Of a DNA stretch of 64,000 bases, positions 47,301 through 58,787 are shown one piece after another (the first letter of the stretch is position 1; each line of letters begins with the position of its first letter). Source of the DNA: Siderastrea radians (lineage: Eukaryota > Cnidaria > Anthozoa > Scleractinia > Rhizangiidae); the NCBI GenBank assembly GCA_964017195.1, contig OZ024891.1:4645494-4709493 (forward strand), written 5' to 3'. The notes beneath the pieces were generated by a model, which was given only the letters and a program-made list of their open reading frames with translations, did not search any database and was not told the origin of the DNA. The translations under genes and the position numbers were made by a program.

Positions 47301-49026
47301 TGAGGTTAATAATTGTTTTAGTGTATACCTAACTAGTGGATAGCCAGCACTAAGTATTCCTTTTTTCTGAGAAATGGAGAAAAACTCACACATGAAACCC
47401 AAAACAATGCCAGGAGGTGAATAGCAAATACTATCCCTAGTTTGAGCAGCCAATCAGAACGTGCAAAAAACACTATCCACTGGCTTGGTATATTCTAAAT
47501 AAAATATTATAATTATTGTAAAATAGAACAGAATTATAAAATAGAGTGAGAGGGCGTGCATGTCCTTTCTTCATCTTGCTGTCAGGTGTGTTTTAATGCT
47601 TCTGGGTCAGAGTGTGGTGATGTGCAGTTGCCTGTGTGGGAGATACCCTGTTTTTAAAAATCAAAATTATAATTGTTTGAATTGGATATCCCCCATGCCC
47701 ATCCATTTCTAATTATTTGAGTCCAATTTCAGTTGTAAAGCTGTTTAATGCTGTCAGTAAGCACCAGAAAGAAATGGAAAGTAAACTGAATTCAGCTCCG
47801 ACAGAGGCCAAAAAATCAAAAGGTGAGAACATCAAAATGTATAACAGGCATCTTTGGTGCATTAAATTGATGCTAAACATTGCTATTTACTAGACTATTG
47901 TTAGGTTAATGCTGATTGGCTGGGAGCTAGACGTCCAATCAGCCAATAAAATGTTGATTTTTTTTTAAATATTTTATTTGGGTCTTAAAGTCACTTAGGA
48001 CATTCTTGCTCCGATCACTTCAATTCTCTGTGTCAGAATTACCCGAAACATTCAACAGAACGTTTTAATACATTTAGCCGTGGGTACTTTCCATTGATTT
48101 CCTCCATTTAGTTGTGGAATCGATGTCCAAAACGGCTTTTCTTGATATGCTGAAAAGTGCTTCAGACAAGCCCAGGACTCAAGAACACCAGGAACACCAA
48201 ATTAAGGTAATTGTCATAATGGGACTTCTATTTAGTGAGTGTCCGTTATAGCTAGAGTTTATAATAGGGAGCGTTTTTCTTAGTTATTCTGTTATTTTCG
48301 CCGAACTTCCAAATTGCCGCGATAGCCAAGCTTCCGCAGGGCGGGATTAACTAAAAGGCTATGAGGTCTATAATTATCTTTTGGACGGAGTCCTATAAAA
48401 CTACAACAGCCCAACACGCAAAACTTAGGGCCAGTTGGCCGCTCTTAATAAATTGGCATGTTTCGAGAGATCAAGTACCTGATGAGATTTTTTTGGACAG
48501 CTTATTCCAGAAAATCATGCAAATCAGGCCGTTTACCATTTGTAGGAAAAAACAGGTTGGAATGGGACGCTCCTAACTGATGGTACGGGTATTCCAGACA
48601 TCGCGGCTGGTTCGTTGTCAGCGTGGTATCTGTGTCGACATTTCTGTTCTGCTGAGTTGACCACTTGAATTGGTGAATTTTGAAACTCTCCTATTGGATA
48701 ATTATTGTTCTCAACGAAAACATGCGAATTGAAATTGGAAAATCCCTAACCATGGCGTTCACCTTTTAGTTGCTTTCTCTTAATTTCAGACAAATGAACA
48801 CAGTCTAAAATCGGACTCTTCGTCAACATGGAATATTTTACGAGACGATTTCATGATGGGCGCGAAGATGAAGGACTGGAACAAAGAGGAACAACAAACA
48901 AAGAGGAAAGATAAAAATCTAACGAACATAACCGATCTTGAACTGGAAAAAAGCAACGCGGAATTTTTTGATGAATCTGATGACGGAGACGTTGAAGACT
49001 CCGACTCAGTTTCGGAGGAGGACTAG
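44372..49026 (+). CDS. RRP15: RRP15, ribosomal RNA processing protein 15 (complete, 7 exons)
   Basis: Exons: 44372-44450, 46043-46119, 46845-46919, 47019-47124, 47733-47822, 48112-48206, 48790-49026; total 252 aa. All introns have GT and AG ends and phases agree. Diagnostic blocks match the animal protein: GWADAMARILEK (about residue 36), a lysine-rich coiled coil (KYKKVEKRRAEKKEEQ), KIATRGVVKLFNAVSKHQKE (about 110-130) and WNILRDDFMMGAKMKDWNKE (about 190-210), ending in an acidic tail (EDSDSVSEED). RRP15 acts in the nucleolus in pre-60S maturation and ITS processing. The start MAVESEGKHEDFG is the first ATG after the divergent promoter and opens an acidic N-terminus shorter than the human one. 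Intron 1 is the longest and, like introns 2 and 4, carries repeats. Confidence 0.93.
46250..46505 (-). mobile_element. tRNA-derived SINE, copy 2 (RRP15 intron 2)
   Basis: On the minus strand the head reads GCATGGTCAAGTGGTTTAGG (A-box-like), then CAGGTTCAAATCCCGCG (B-box-like). The body contains AGCCAACTGGCTTGCCTCCT, shared with the SINE at 30880-31068. Beyond its 5' end a 21-bp tandem array begins. Confidence 0.75.
46495..46715. repeat. 21-bp tandem array (CAGCCATGCTGCCTCCCTAC)
   Basis: About ten units of TCAGCCATGCTGCCTCCCTA plus C, some variant (TTGGCC, TTCTCAGCC). It is open in frame as a Leu/Ser/His- or Met/Pro/Tyr-rich peptide, but there are no splice sites around it. The first unit grades into the SINE head (GACCATGCTTGCTCCTTACT), so the array probably expanded from it. 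Confidence 0.85.
47205..47508 (-). repeat. Dispersed element, copy 2 (RRP15 intron 4)
   Basis: On the minus strand it starts ATACCAAGCCAGTGGATAGT and contains TTTACCTCGTCGCTATGTGG and ATCCACCACTATTTATTTCC. It matches the copy at 21010-21290 over about 280 bp, with a small indel (TATACACTAAAACAATTATT) in the middle. Confidence 0.8.
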
Positions 49027-49261
49027 ATTTTTTCTTTTAATTCACTAGAAGAAATGAGAAGAAGTAATTACGAACACGGCTTATTTCTTCACGCGAATGG
49101 AACCGGAATTTTCTGGAAAAAAAAGGAAATGTTTCGTAAAATTTTCTTTTCAGCGAAATTTTTTGGTTAATTGTTTGTAGTCGAAGGGAAAACGTCAAGG
49201 CAATACTGTCCAAGGAAATTTTGTTTGTTTCATTTTGAGTTCCAAAACAATCTCGTGCCTC

Positions 49262-49442
49262 GTGCTCTAATTAAACAATAGAGTTTTTCTGTCGAAGGCA
49301 GTATCGTGTGATAGGTTCCCCGAGAAAATTTGATGTTCACAACAAATGGTACGTTCGAGGGCTCATATGAAGTTTGAACATCAAATTTCCGAGGGAACCT
49401 ATCACACATAGGGCCTGAGACAGAAGGACTCTGTTGTTTTTA
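49262..49442. mobile_element. Foldback MITE after RRP15
   Basis: Left arm AACAATAGAGTTTTTCTGTC ... GTGTGATAGGTTCCC ... AAATTTGATGTTC. The right arm is the reverse complement: AACAACAGAGTCCTTCTGTC ... GTGTGATAGGTTCCC ... AAATTTGATGTTC. Together they make an almost complete hairpin of about 170 bp. Related wording (GGAAATTTGATAGTTTTT / ACATCAAATTTCC) occurs at about 31898-31975 in CTR9 intron 27. Confidence 0.75.
49270..49275 (+). terminator. ATTAAA polyadenylation signal candidate, RRP15
   Basis: Common variant hexamer 244 bases after the RRP15 stop. It lies at the edge of the foldback MITE, so the signal may be supplied by, or predate, the insertion. Confidence 0.35.
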
Positions 49443-49552
49443 TTGTACAACGCTAAATTTTGAGCGAAAATTGCCAAAAACGTGCACTATGCGCTGATAG
49501 GCGCCCGCTGAGGAGAGACCAATGGTAACACGCCAAAATTTAGCGTTGTACT
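49441..49552. mobile_element. Second foldback (TTGTACAACGCTAAATTTTG ends)
   Basis: TTGTACAACGCTAAATTTTG at about 49443 is mirrored by CAAAATTTAGCGTTGTACTA at about 49533-49552. The two copies enclose about 70 bp. It directly abuts the previous hairpin. Confidence 0.7.
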
Positions 49553-51301
49553 ATAACTAATTTTAATAGTGTAAACACTTTTCTCTACCAATGAGGCAAA
49601 CCCATCGCCCACGTGACTTGTCTTGCACGTTTTCCCGCGCTGGCACGCGTTACGTGATATTGCTTCAAGTTCTGCAATGCCATTTATGTTTGCTGTGGAT
49701 GCCATTACTATTGTATTGCATTGTATTTTCAGAAACTAACTGTGCACCAATGCTTCACGTCGTGTCTGCGACATACTAGACAAAGTTACGTCAGCTTGTA
49801 AATAAACAGGTATAACTCGAAAGATAGATTATATCCTTCTCTATGAGCATGCCTCGGAGGAAGTTCTTCCCGGACACTACTGCGCAGTGTAGTGTCATGA
49901 CATCGCTAAACAAAACGGGACCGGCTGGCCAGCTTTTGAACTTTCCAGGGGTGTTCGCTAGCTGACCCGCCCAAACATTTTTTTGTCTCCAGTTTGTAAC
50001 CACGTTAAGATTTACTGAAGGGATTCCTTTATGTGGGATCTTTTGACATGCACTCATCGATATTAATAAGGCTCAAAACGCCTCAGGCAGTACGACTAAA
50101 CCTTCGTCAAGTTTTTCAACCTTGATTCGTGGAAAGTCGCCATGCGGTTTTTATTTTATGAACACACACATACGGATTCAATAAATCACAATTATCGTGG
50201 TCTATTTTCACAGACGTATTGTTTTGTTTGTAAAAATTGATTTCCCACTTTCGTAGTGCACCTGAAATAAGTCGAATGAATAATATCGCCAACTTTTCCT
50301 ACCAGTTTGCAGTGAGTTTGCACGTCTTTTCAATTTTTGTGCTTCCAAAAAAATAATAAGATGATGAAATGACACAAGAGATTGTAAAAATCTCTAATAA
50401 CAAGAGGTAATTTGATTCACACCTAATCTGGTATGTGTTACCACGGAAGTCATTAATTTCTCACCTAAACAAAGAAATCCAATTTACTTGGTGGTAATAA
50501 TCTTCTCAGAGGTGTGATTTAAACACGACCAGCTCGCATAGTTTTTGAGATCTCCAAAACATGGAATGCGAAACTCTTAGGTTTAAAAACTTGACAACAA
50601 ATTTTTTTGTTGTAAAAATTTGAGTAGGCGTAAACAAATTCCAAGCGAAATTTCCACTTATTCAAAGTGTTGGTAACAGTAACCAGAGAGCTGCTAAAAG
50701 CCGTTAATATTTTCAAGGCATCGCCGGGAAAATGTTAATTAGGTCCTTAAGCAAACTATTTGTCACTTAGTTGTCTGTGAAAAACATTAGCGGCACAATA
50801 GGGGAGATCGGCTCGTCAAAATATTTGCTCTTAGAAGTTGTAAATTCTTCTTGAACCAACATTCGTTATTTGCGTTTAATAAGTCGCTGAAGTGAGAAAG
50901 CAAGTTGTTCACACAAGTGATCGCTTATTTGGTGATTTGTAAATGCCGCGAAAGATTGCAAGCGATACGACAGACGCAAACTCGAAACCTTGAAGTATCA
51001 AGTGATGTTAGACGGACAAGTGACACTTTAGCAAGCGTGAAAGCACTAAACGAAACAATAAATGTGTCATTTACAGAACAAAGGGAAGCGACCGAGTTCT
51101 AGTTGGATTTCGATTAACGAAACATAATAATTGACAGTCGAACTAATGGACAGGAAATACGAATATATAGAGATCGGTGATCACAGAAGATCGTATTAGT
51201 CGGTTTCCTGAGCTCAGAAGTAAACTCCTGGAAAATCTTGCTGAGTCCTACGATTCAACGCAACAACGGAAGCCAGAAAAAGACTTCGAAAAGCCGGCGT
51301 G

Positions 51302-53195
51302 ATGGGTAAGTAGATTGTGAAGTACTTGCGGAGTTGTTTGGACGCACTTCGTCCAAGTCGTTCGACCGTCTCTATATTCCCGTGCTATCTGATTTGGCGT
51401 GGAGAGCTCGTAAACACGGCACCAATAACGGGAAGTCTAGAAAGATTTAATCTAGCAATGGTTGCTGGATTGCCTTGTACTGTATCTGTTTTGCCCGGCT
51501 GTGACACTTCAAAGCGATGTGTTTTCTATCGAGGGTTTCAAAACATTATCGAGTTTTTGATGGCGTCTTTGTACGCTCGCTTGTAGATCGTGTTTTCTTC
51601 CTTGCCACGTGAAATTGTCCACGGGGCGCTAGCTAGCCTGAGTAGACAAAAGATCTCGCTAGTGTTTCTATAAACAATGCTTTTAAGCATAGTACGATAA
51701 AGTTGCTTGTTTTGAGATTTAATTTTCTCCGTTCTTTAATTTCCTATCAAATATTCGTTGTTATATAAATGACGAAACGCGAAAGTTTGCGGTCACATCA
51801 CGCTTGTAGGAATTACATAGCGCATTCGATTAATCACTTCTTACATTTATTTACTACGGCAATCTCTTTTATTGCCCATCAGCGACAGAGAAGTTTGATT
51901 TTCTCAAAGAACCTCCGAACAAGCGCTTGTGCGGTGGTTGTGGTTGCCCCATAAATGACCGGTTTCTTCTGAAAGCGCTCGATCGCTACTGGCACGAAGA
52001 CTGCCTGAAATGTGGCTGCTGCGAATGCCGTCTTGGCGAAGTAGGCTCTACTTTGTACACGAAAGCAAATCTAATCCTTTGTAGAAGGGATTATTTAAGG
52101 TGAGTATTGTTAATGTACTTTCACAGTTTACTGTTTGTTCTAGAGATTTGCGATATCAAACTAAGACCTTGTTTCGATCACAGGCTGATTTATTTAGTCT
52201 TCATTTTATTTGGTTAACAATGACAAACTGCGAAAGTCCTAGTTAAAAAAAAAACATTTAATTACCTTCGCGTGCAAATAAAGCTTCTCGTTCTAGAGAC
52301 ATTTTAATGAGATTGGAAAATTACCCCTTTTTGCGTTAATAATTTGAAAACATTCTTATTAAACTCGTTTCGCTAAAGTGCAATTTTTACACATTTATAA
52401 ACTTCGCTTGGTTAGGTTGACAGGAAATTTAATCTCGCGTTTTAGTACTTCCTTCCATATTGTCAATTCTCTTAAAACATTGCCAAAGCTTTTAAGCGCG
52501 AATCCGTAAATTGCCCATCAACTTTACAGGTAGTTCCATTAAGGATGCTTTTTCGGCAATGGCAGCTTGATAGCTTTTACCGACTCCTGTAGAGGTTATA
52601 ATTAATTATTGAGTACATGAGTGGAATAGGAGAAGACGTTATGACGAGATAGGATTTACCAAAAACCTTTTACAAACTAGTAGTCGAATTTCATAACTTT
52701 CAATTCTGGATTACTGAGACCTAACCATTCAAATCAAAGCTACTGAACAGTACTCCCCTGTAGTTTTGTTTGTTTGTCTTCTTCCGTTTCGTTTTGTTTT
52801 TGTTTTGTCGCTTTTCATTTTTTCCCAAGTGAAATAGTTAGCAAGGGAGGTGAGGATTTTCTAATCAGCTTTGACCTCTTGCCCCCCGAATGTCGCAAGC
52901 TTCCATCCACTTGGCTCGAATAAAGATGATTCACTGTTGATATTTTGTCGTTTTTAGGTTGTTCGGAACAAAAGGCTTCTGTACCGTGTGTTGCAAGACA
53001 ATTCCTGCGTTTGAAATGGTGATGCGAGCACGAGAAAATGTGTACCATTTGGAGTGTTTCTCCTGCCAAAGGTGTCACCAGAGATTCTGTGTCGGGGACA
53101 AATTTTATTTGATTAACAACAGAATTCTCTGCGTCGATGACTACGAGGAAATGATGTCCTATGGAAAACCAGATTCCAAGAGATTTATGGTTTAG
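51302..53195 (+). CDS. LIM-domain-only protein, LMO1/2/3-like (complete)
   Basis: Three coding exons: 51302-51305 (ATGG), 51883-52099 and 52958-53195; 152 aa. The phase-1 then phase-2 junctions give [23 protein letters not shown]1 zinc ligands: C18, C21, H39, C42, C45, C48, C68, D71. LIM2: C82, C85, H104, C107, C110, C113, C132, D135. The blocks [35 protein letters not shown] and [20 protein letters not shown] are nearly identical to vertebrate LMO1/LMO3, closer than to LMO4. LMO proteins lack a homeodomain and bridge LDB proteins to bHLH/GATA factors in the nucleus. LIM1 ends across the exon 2/3 junction (DYLR|LFG), as expected. The start rests on the 4-nt exon. If that splice is wrong, an unrecognised upstream exon would supply the N-terminus. 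Both LIM domains are certain. Confidence 0.9.
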
Positions 53196-53589
53196 CCGAG
53201 ACAGAGTTTCTGCCCACTAAAAAACTGCGCAAGAACGTCTTCGAGTCATCGGTCATGACACCCTAGACAATCCCATCTTCAAGATTCATATTTCGAATTT
53301 CTTGCGTTTCTCGCGCCCCCTTCTACTTGCCCCGGCGAAGCTCCACGTTTTAATTAACAGCAGTCCTTAATTGATTAGTTTATTTGTGCATTAAAAATGT
53401 TTCGGCCTGTTGTTATTTCTTGTTATTCATTGAATTGGTGGTTCGTGATTCGTGTGCAAGCTTACTGGACCGGCTACTTTATGTTGGCTTCCTCCGTGCC
53501 GTTTGAATGGCTTCAGCATTTTAGTGGTTTACCAATCACATTTTAATGGTTTATCGTGTCGCTGCATTCTCTTCCAACATAACGATATT

Positions 53590-53595
53590 AATAAA
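53590..53595 (+). terminator. AATAAA polyadenylation signal, LMO-like gene
   Basis: Canonical hexamer about 395 bases after the LMO stop, followed by a T-rich stretch. Confidence 0.5.
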
Positions 53596-56500
53596 ATTAT
53601 TCTTTTTTCTCTTTTCCTTTTTTTTTTCTTTCGTAATTTCCTTTTCTTTTTACACCTACCTGATGGCATTATTAACATTTTTTAATTAATAACTTCAATA
53701 AGTAAATTTACAGTACCCTTTGCATTTGCTGTGGAATGGTAGGATTTTTTAAACCAAGAATCAAGAAACAGCAAAACCTTCTAACTTTTGTGTCCATGGA
53801 TAAAGTTCTCAGTGAAGCATGATCATTCAAACTATAAAAGCTCTCGATCAGACGTTAATTTCAGTTGTTTCTCGTTGTCAATTTTTTCAAGTGCTAATTT
53901 TAGCTGAAAACTTGTCAAATTTACACTTCTGCAGTGTTGGGAGGAGAAGGCCAGGGTTAATTATTTCCAGAAGTTTTGAAAAAGAAATACAAATCTAGTC
54001 TGGTGAAATCACGATTCCTCACATTTGTCCACCAAATTGCCAATGCATTGTTTCCGAAATCTTAAAATGAACCACTTAAAGACCCACGGGGCGCAAGATT
54101 GTGGAGATTACAAGAACTATTTCAAGGATTTAGAAAATTAAAACAAGACTGTGCTCTTGTAAAAATCTGAGCCCGAGTTTGAAACTTTTGCTTTACTTTT
54201 TCCGTTTTGAGTAAGAACGGAATTTTAGGAACATTATTCTTTGGGAAAGGAACGCCATAAGAGGTAGAGATTTGCGTTTATAATGCAAATATAAGATTCG
54301 CGTGACTTTAAGAGATGGAAAGGGCTGGAATTAACTTAATTGACTACAAATGGAAGTTTAATGAACTGCAGCTTCTTTGAGTGCGAATGAGATGGCACAA
54401 ATGAGCTGTGAATTGAACCAATGGGAGGTCACAACTGCTCTGAATCAAATTTATGGATGCGTTGTTGAAAGAGAAATTAAAACAACTTATTGCTCTCACA
54501 GATCTATTGGATATTAGTTAACAGGCGTGACCACTGAAGGTCAAGGTATGTCAGAGAATAAATGAAAAGTAAAATGAAGTGTGCCTTTCTTCTCTTTACA
54601 TCATTAAGATTTAATACTTTAGGGGCAACCCACCGTTTGTTTCGGCGGAATAGCTGTTCGGAAAGCTTAAATTGCCATGCATATTCGGATTTACTGGGAT
54701 GAAAAACTAGAGTTTTCTTTAGGGAAGTGTCACCTTTAAACTCTCTTAACACGGGAACGTTAACGTTTTTTGTTTCCGTATGGACCAATATATCCTTTAG
54801 CGTGCAAAATAAGGTCAGCTAGTATTTCCAGAACGCCAACAGCAGCTGGGAAATTCGGGGGATAAGATTCCGTTCACTAATTAGTTTTCCGCGGTTAAAA
54901 TTTTCATATCAACTGTGTTAGCTTTCAAAAGGCTCTGAAACAACCCAAGAAAACAGAAAACGTCATATTTTACAGAAATGTTCTCGTCAAGTGTCTCGTT
55001 GGGTGCCCCCGATATGTTTGCATCTTTTTCGCTCAATGTTTCTCTTTTCTGAATTAATGCGGCGAGTAACGGATAGCAGTTTTCTGTTTCTTTACCTCAG
55101 GCTGTTACTGGAAAGCCAACTTTGAACTTGTCAAAATTTTACAAGGCTTTACGACTAAGAGAGCTTCTTGAAGTAACTAAAACCCATCTCAACCGTAAGA
55201 GTTTGATAAGCCAAGTAAAGACGCTTTTCTCGAGCTTCTCCAGCAACTACATTTGTCTTTGTCCTCTAATTTTGTTCTTTTGGATTTATTTTAGAGAAAA
55301 GAAGTGATCTGAGGTGCTCGTCCACTGATCACAGGGTTTTGCCCGTTTTCACGCAGACCTCTCACCATTCAATGTTTCCAAGTTATCCACAGTACTACTT
55401 AGTGCAGCTTCTAATTGTGCTGGACTGATCATCGACGAAATCACTAAGGACTATAACACGATGCCCTTAAAAAAATGGAGGCGCTTAAATGATGACCGTC
55501 AATGCGACTCAATGTGCGAGTATTCTAGAAAACTCGCCACGCATTTGACACCTCTCAGACCAACTCGACAGCGAGCCCTACTGCACCAAACAGATTTTCT
55601 AAAGAATGTCAATGCTCTATGCGCGCCGACAATTAGAACGGCCTCTTACTTGTGGGTGTCGCACTTTCTACCATTCGGCGACTTCATATAACGACCCTTT
55701 AACCCAGTGATAGGCTCAAACGACGGAAAATGGCTTTAGAGTTAACAATCTGGGAGGTTAACCTGGCGTTTCCGCCTTTTGAAAATAATTAGTGATGTTT
55801 GCCCCTCTTGACTTACTATTTTTGTAATAATGGAATAATACTAACATAATTCAACTGCGGAAATTAAAATTTGTGGTTAACATTCAGGCAATGATTTAGC
55901 CTTAACACTTTGTTTTACAAAAAAACATTTGCACAGTCGATTGCAGAATTGTTGAATATACCGCGGCATCTTATTATCGTAAATAAACATCATATCAAAA
56001 CAACCTGTTATGTTATTGGGCCGCCTTGGGAAAATAAGCGATCATCGCTTTATGGTTAAGTCGTGTTTATTTTAGCAACAACCAAGCTGTAAAAGTCTAA
56101 TACGAGCTCATATACCGCCGGCGATGTTATCCGGTTTCTTTGACATCAAGTATTAAAACAGATGCTTTGCAACTCAGTGAACCTTGTTCCAGCTGGCGTT
56201 CAGATTGAATGGAACGAAGGAACGCTTGCGCACGAGTATGGTGACAGGGAAGAGAAGATTCATTCCTTATTTCAGTCATTAAAATCCGGACACCTGAAAT
56301 AGGCTACAATTTGCTCGATTCTCTAGTAGCCTTTTTTACCTCCACTGAGACCCAGAGGGAAGATAATCGGGGCAAAAGAAAGTCAAACGGTCGCCATTTT
56401 TTCCGCCGCCAATTTGACTTTTCTTGTCTACTAGTTCCCTACACATTCCCCGGCCCAGGGTGCTCAGTTTCCCCTTACTTTTCTCAGAGTCGTGCAGGTC

Positions 56501-56834
56501 GTGCGGCCTTGGTTGGACATCACCCTCTCCCTGCTTATGGGTGCATGTTTCTGTCGGAAGTGATTTCAGGCGCGCGCGTGATAGAAGTACGCGTGCTCTT
56601 CCCACGTTACGGTCGATGGAGTCGGCCTTCGGCCCCCACGACTGCCGAAAGCACCCGATAGAAATCTCTGGCACCCAGGGCATAGCAGGTAGTGTCATCT
56701 CAGTGAATGGCCTAAATAAAAAGGGCTAATGATTATTCTACTGTCCCATTTAGCCTGTGTAACAACTGGCGCAACAGCCAACTGCATCAAAGCCAAGACC
56801 TTTCGGGGACACGGCTGATCAACTGTAAAGCCCC

Positions 56835-57065
56835 GGCTAAACGGATTCGCAAGTTATCGCAAAGGCGACTCCGTTTTGCCATGACTTGCGTGTACTGGAG
56901 ATTGATTGCGATAACTTGCGTTCACTTACATGAAGCTCAAATTTACGCGAAAGTGAACGCAAGTTTTCAATCGTTTGGCCACCCAGCGCAAGTCGGCGCA
57001 AGTTAGCTTCAGTATTGTTTTCCTTGATACGGGCGCACGCAATTGCTGCACTGAAGTAGCTTTTT
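56835..57065. repeat. Dispersed repeat with GCAAGTTATCGCAA words
   Basis: Contains CGCAAGTTATCGCAAAGGCG, GCGATAACTTGCGTTCAC (inverted word), GAACGCAAGTTTTC and GCGCAAGTCGGCGCAAGTTA. The repeated, partly inverted words indicate an interspersed element. No protein recognised. Confidence 0.4.
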
Positions 57066-57589
57066 GGCAACTCAGTTGAGTCGAAGTTACGTCTTCTTGC
57101 AAGCCCATCTGGCTACCTATCGCAAGTTTGCATTTCCAACTCGCGGCTTCTTTATAGAAAAATATGACACTAAGTTGAAGCACGCGCCTAAGATCCAAAG
57201 TGAGGGTGTTGACGGTGTCACGTTCATAAAAATAGTAATGGTTTTCCAGAGAGCCGTGCTACCGAAATTGGCCGGAATACCCAGACTAATCATAACGAAA
57301 TGCCACTGGAATACGAAAGCTGTCTCGAAGTTCGCTTGTCATACAGGTGTGTCTTAAAAGTGATACCTCAACACCGTTACACTTACTGTTACTCCGGCCC
57401 AGGGCCAGTCAAACGCACCCCTATGGTTTACGAAGGTATCGCAGAGAACTCTCGCCATGAACCAACCTAAGGAGTGTGTTGGCCAACTTACAGAATTCCG
57501 TCGAGGAAACCCTGGTTTTGAAAAGGAGGTGAGAGACTACCACAAAGGCCTTTACTGACTCAACGTTTTACTCAACTCAATTAATAGCC

Positions 57590-57781
57590 TGCACAGCAAG
57601 CGTTATCGAAGTTTTTTTCCGCACCTTCGAAGCATTTTAAGCTTTTTGCTTGCGCGAAAACTGGAACGAGGGGAAAAACTAATTTTGCGCCCTCACCGTC
57701 GTCGCAACTTTCGCGCGGCCAAAAAGCAAAAAATACTCTAAACGAGCGGAATAGCCTACGGAAACGCTTGCTAAGCAGGCT
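57590..57781. mobile_element. MITE with TAGCCTGC ends
   Basis: TAGCCTGCACAGCAAGCG at the left is mirrored by CGCTTGCTAAGCAGGCTA at the right, about 192 bp in total. Internal sequence is non-coding. The ends differ by two bases. Confidence 0.7.
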
Positions 57782-58472
57782 ACTCAGTTACGAAAGCAAA
57801 CACAAATTTTCAAAATTATCTAGTTTATTGTCTTATGGAAGCGTAGCCTGTTCACAGGCTAATGGAAGCGTAACGGACAGTCATTTAGTAAGATTTCATG
57901 TTACAAAAATGTGTGTTTTTCCCACTTGCTTACTTGCTTCATTTTTGTGACTAAATTCCACTAAATGTAAGGCTCTCTCTATATAATTTATTTAGTTTTA
58001 CTCTTCACTTTTAAAACAATCAGTTTACACATAAAACATTAGCTAAATATTATTAACTCTACCTATATATCTATTCTATATAAGAATATTCTATATAAAT
58101 TAAACTGGCACATCAGGCACCGAAAACAAACGTTTGGCCATTATGGAATAAAGGTCCGCCTAAAAGTTTTAAAATAAAGCTCCCAATCCAAACAACAATC
58201 CCTTTTCCCTCCTATTGTTAAACCTTGCATATGTAGTTCTAACATTTGAGTCTGTGGATAAAGTGTGACCATTCAAATGAAAAGCTGGTGAGTTGGTGAT
58301 GAAAATCCTTAATTTTGAGTCGGTGGATGACATCCTCAAGTTAGACTATTCAAAACAAAAAGGGGGGGGGGGGGGGAGGCTAGTTTCTGAAGAAACTGAG
58401 GTTCTGCGTTGGTGGGAAAGTGAAACACAAAAATTTGGATTTGTTGATAAGGTACTGAAAAGAAATTCAACA

Positions 58473-58543
58473 GCTGACGTTTCGAGCGTTAGCCCCTCGT
58501 CAGAGCTAATCTCTGACGAAGGGCTTACGCTCGATACGTCAGC
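58473..58543. repeat. 33-bp-arm palindrome readable on both strands
   Basis: The left arm starts GCTGACGTTTCGAGCGTTAG and ends CGTCAGAG. A CTAAT loop follows, then the imperfect mirror arm ending ACGCTCGATACGTCAGC. Because arm length and frame coincide, both strands read almost the same peptide (ADVSSVSPSSE, then SDEGLTL-TSA). It lies just past the 3' end of GALK2. Confidence 0.85.
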
Positions 58544-58787
58544 TTCTGAATGGCATTCAAAAGAAGCTTCGGTGCGAGTCATTATGTTGTACACGGTGAT
58601 TCAATCTTTAGAGCCTGTATAGGAAATCATGAAGTGTAACCTCTTTGAATAAAAGCCAATTAGAGGTTCTTTCGGTTACAGTGTTGTTGGAGTTTAAGAC
58701 AATTTCTAAACTTTGTTGTGTGTAGGAGGTTTAGAGGAAAAACAAATTGACACAATATCCTGAACCTAACCCATTTAACTACCTATA

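Larger units (their letters stand above)
49027..51301. other. RRP15 3' flank and LMO 5' region
   Basis: Contains the RRP15 3' UTR, two foldback elements (49262-49442 and 49441-49552) and, from about 50700, AT-rich sequence leading to the LMO first exon. Plus-strand frame 50905-51102 has no recognised domain and may be 5' UTR. No other gene seen. Confidence 0.5.
53196..58787. other. Gene-poor spacer between LMO and GALK2
   Basis: I recognise no exon in this 5.6-kb stretch. Frames at 55461-55691 and 56311-56729 lack splice support and known motifs. 56290-56720 is GC-richer and repeat-like. 56830-57060 is rich in GCAAGTTATCGCAA and GCGCAAGT words on both strands, suggesting a dispersed repeat. 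A TAGCCTGC-ended MITE lies at 57590-57781, a G run at 58363 and a palindromic element at 58473-58543. Confidence 0.5.

Noticed and set aside
51317..51586. 89-codon ORF in the LMO first intron
   Set aside because: No family recognised, and it starts just inside an intron supported by phase and splice consensus. It could be a retained-intron peptide but there is no evidence.
56311..56729. Overlapping ORFs of 100-120 codons on both strands
   Set aside because: GC-rich repeat-like block, both strands equally open, no splice signals or recognised motif.
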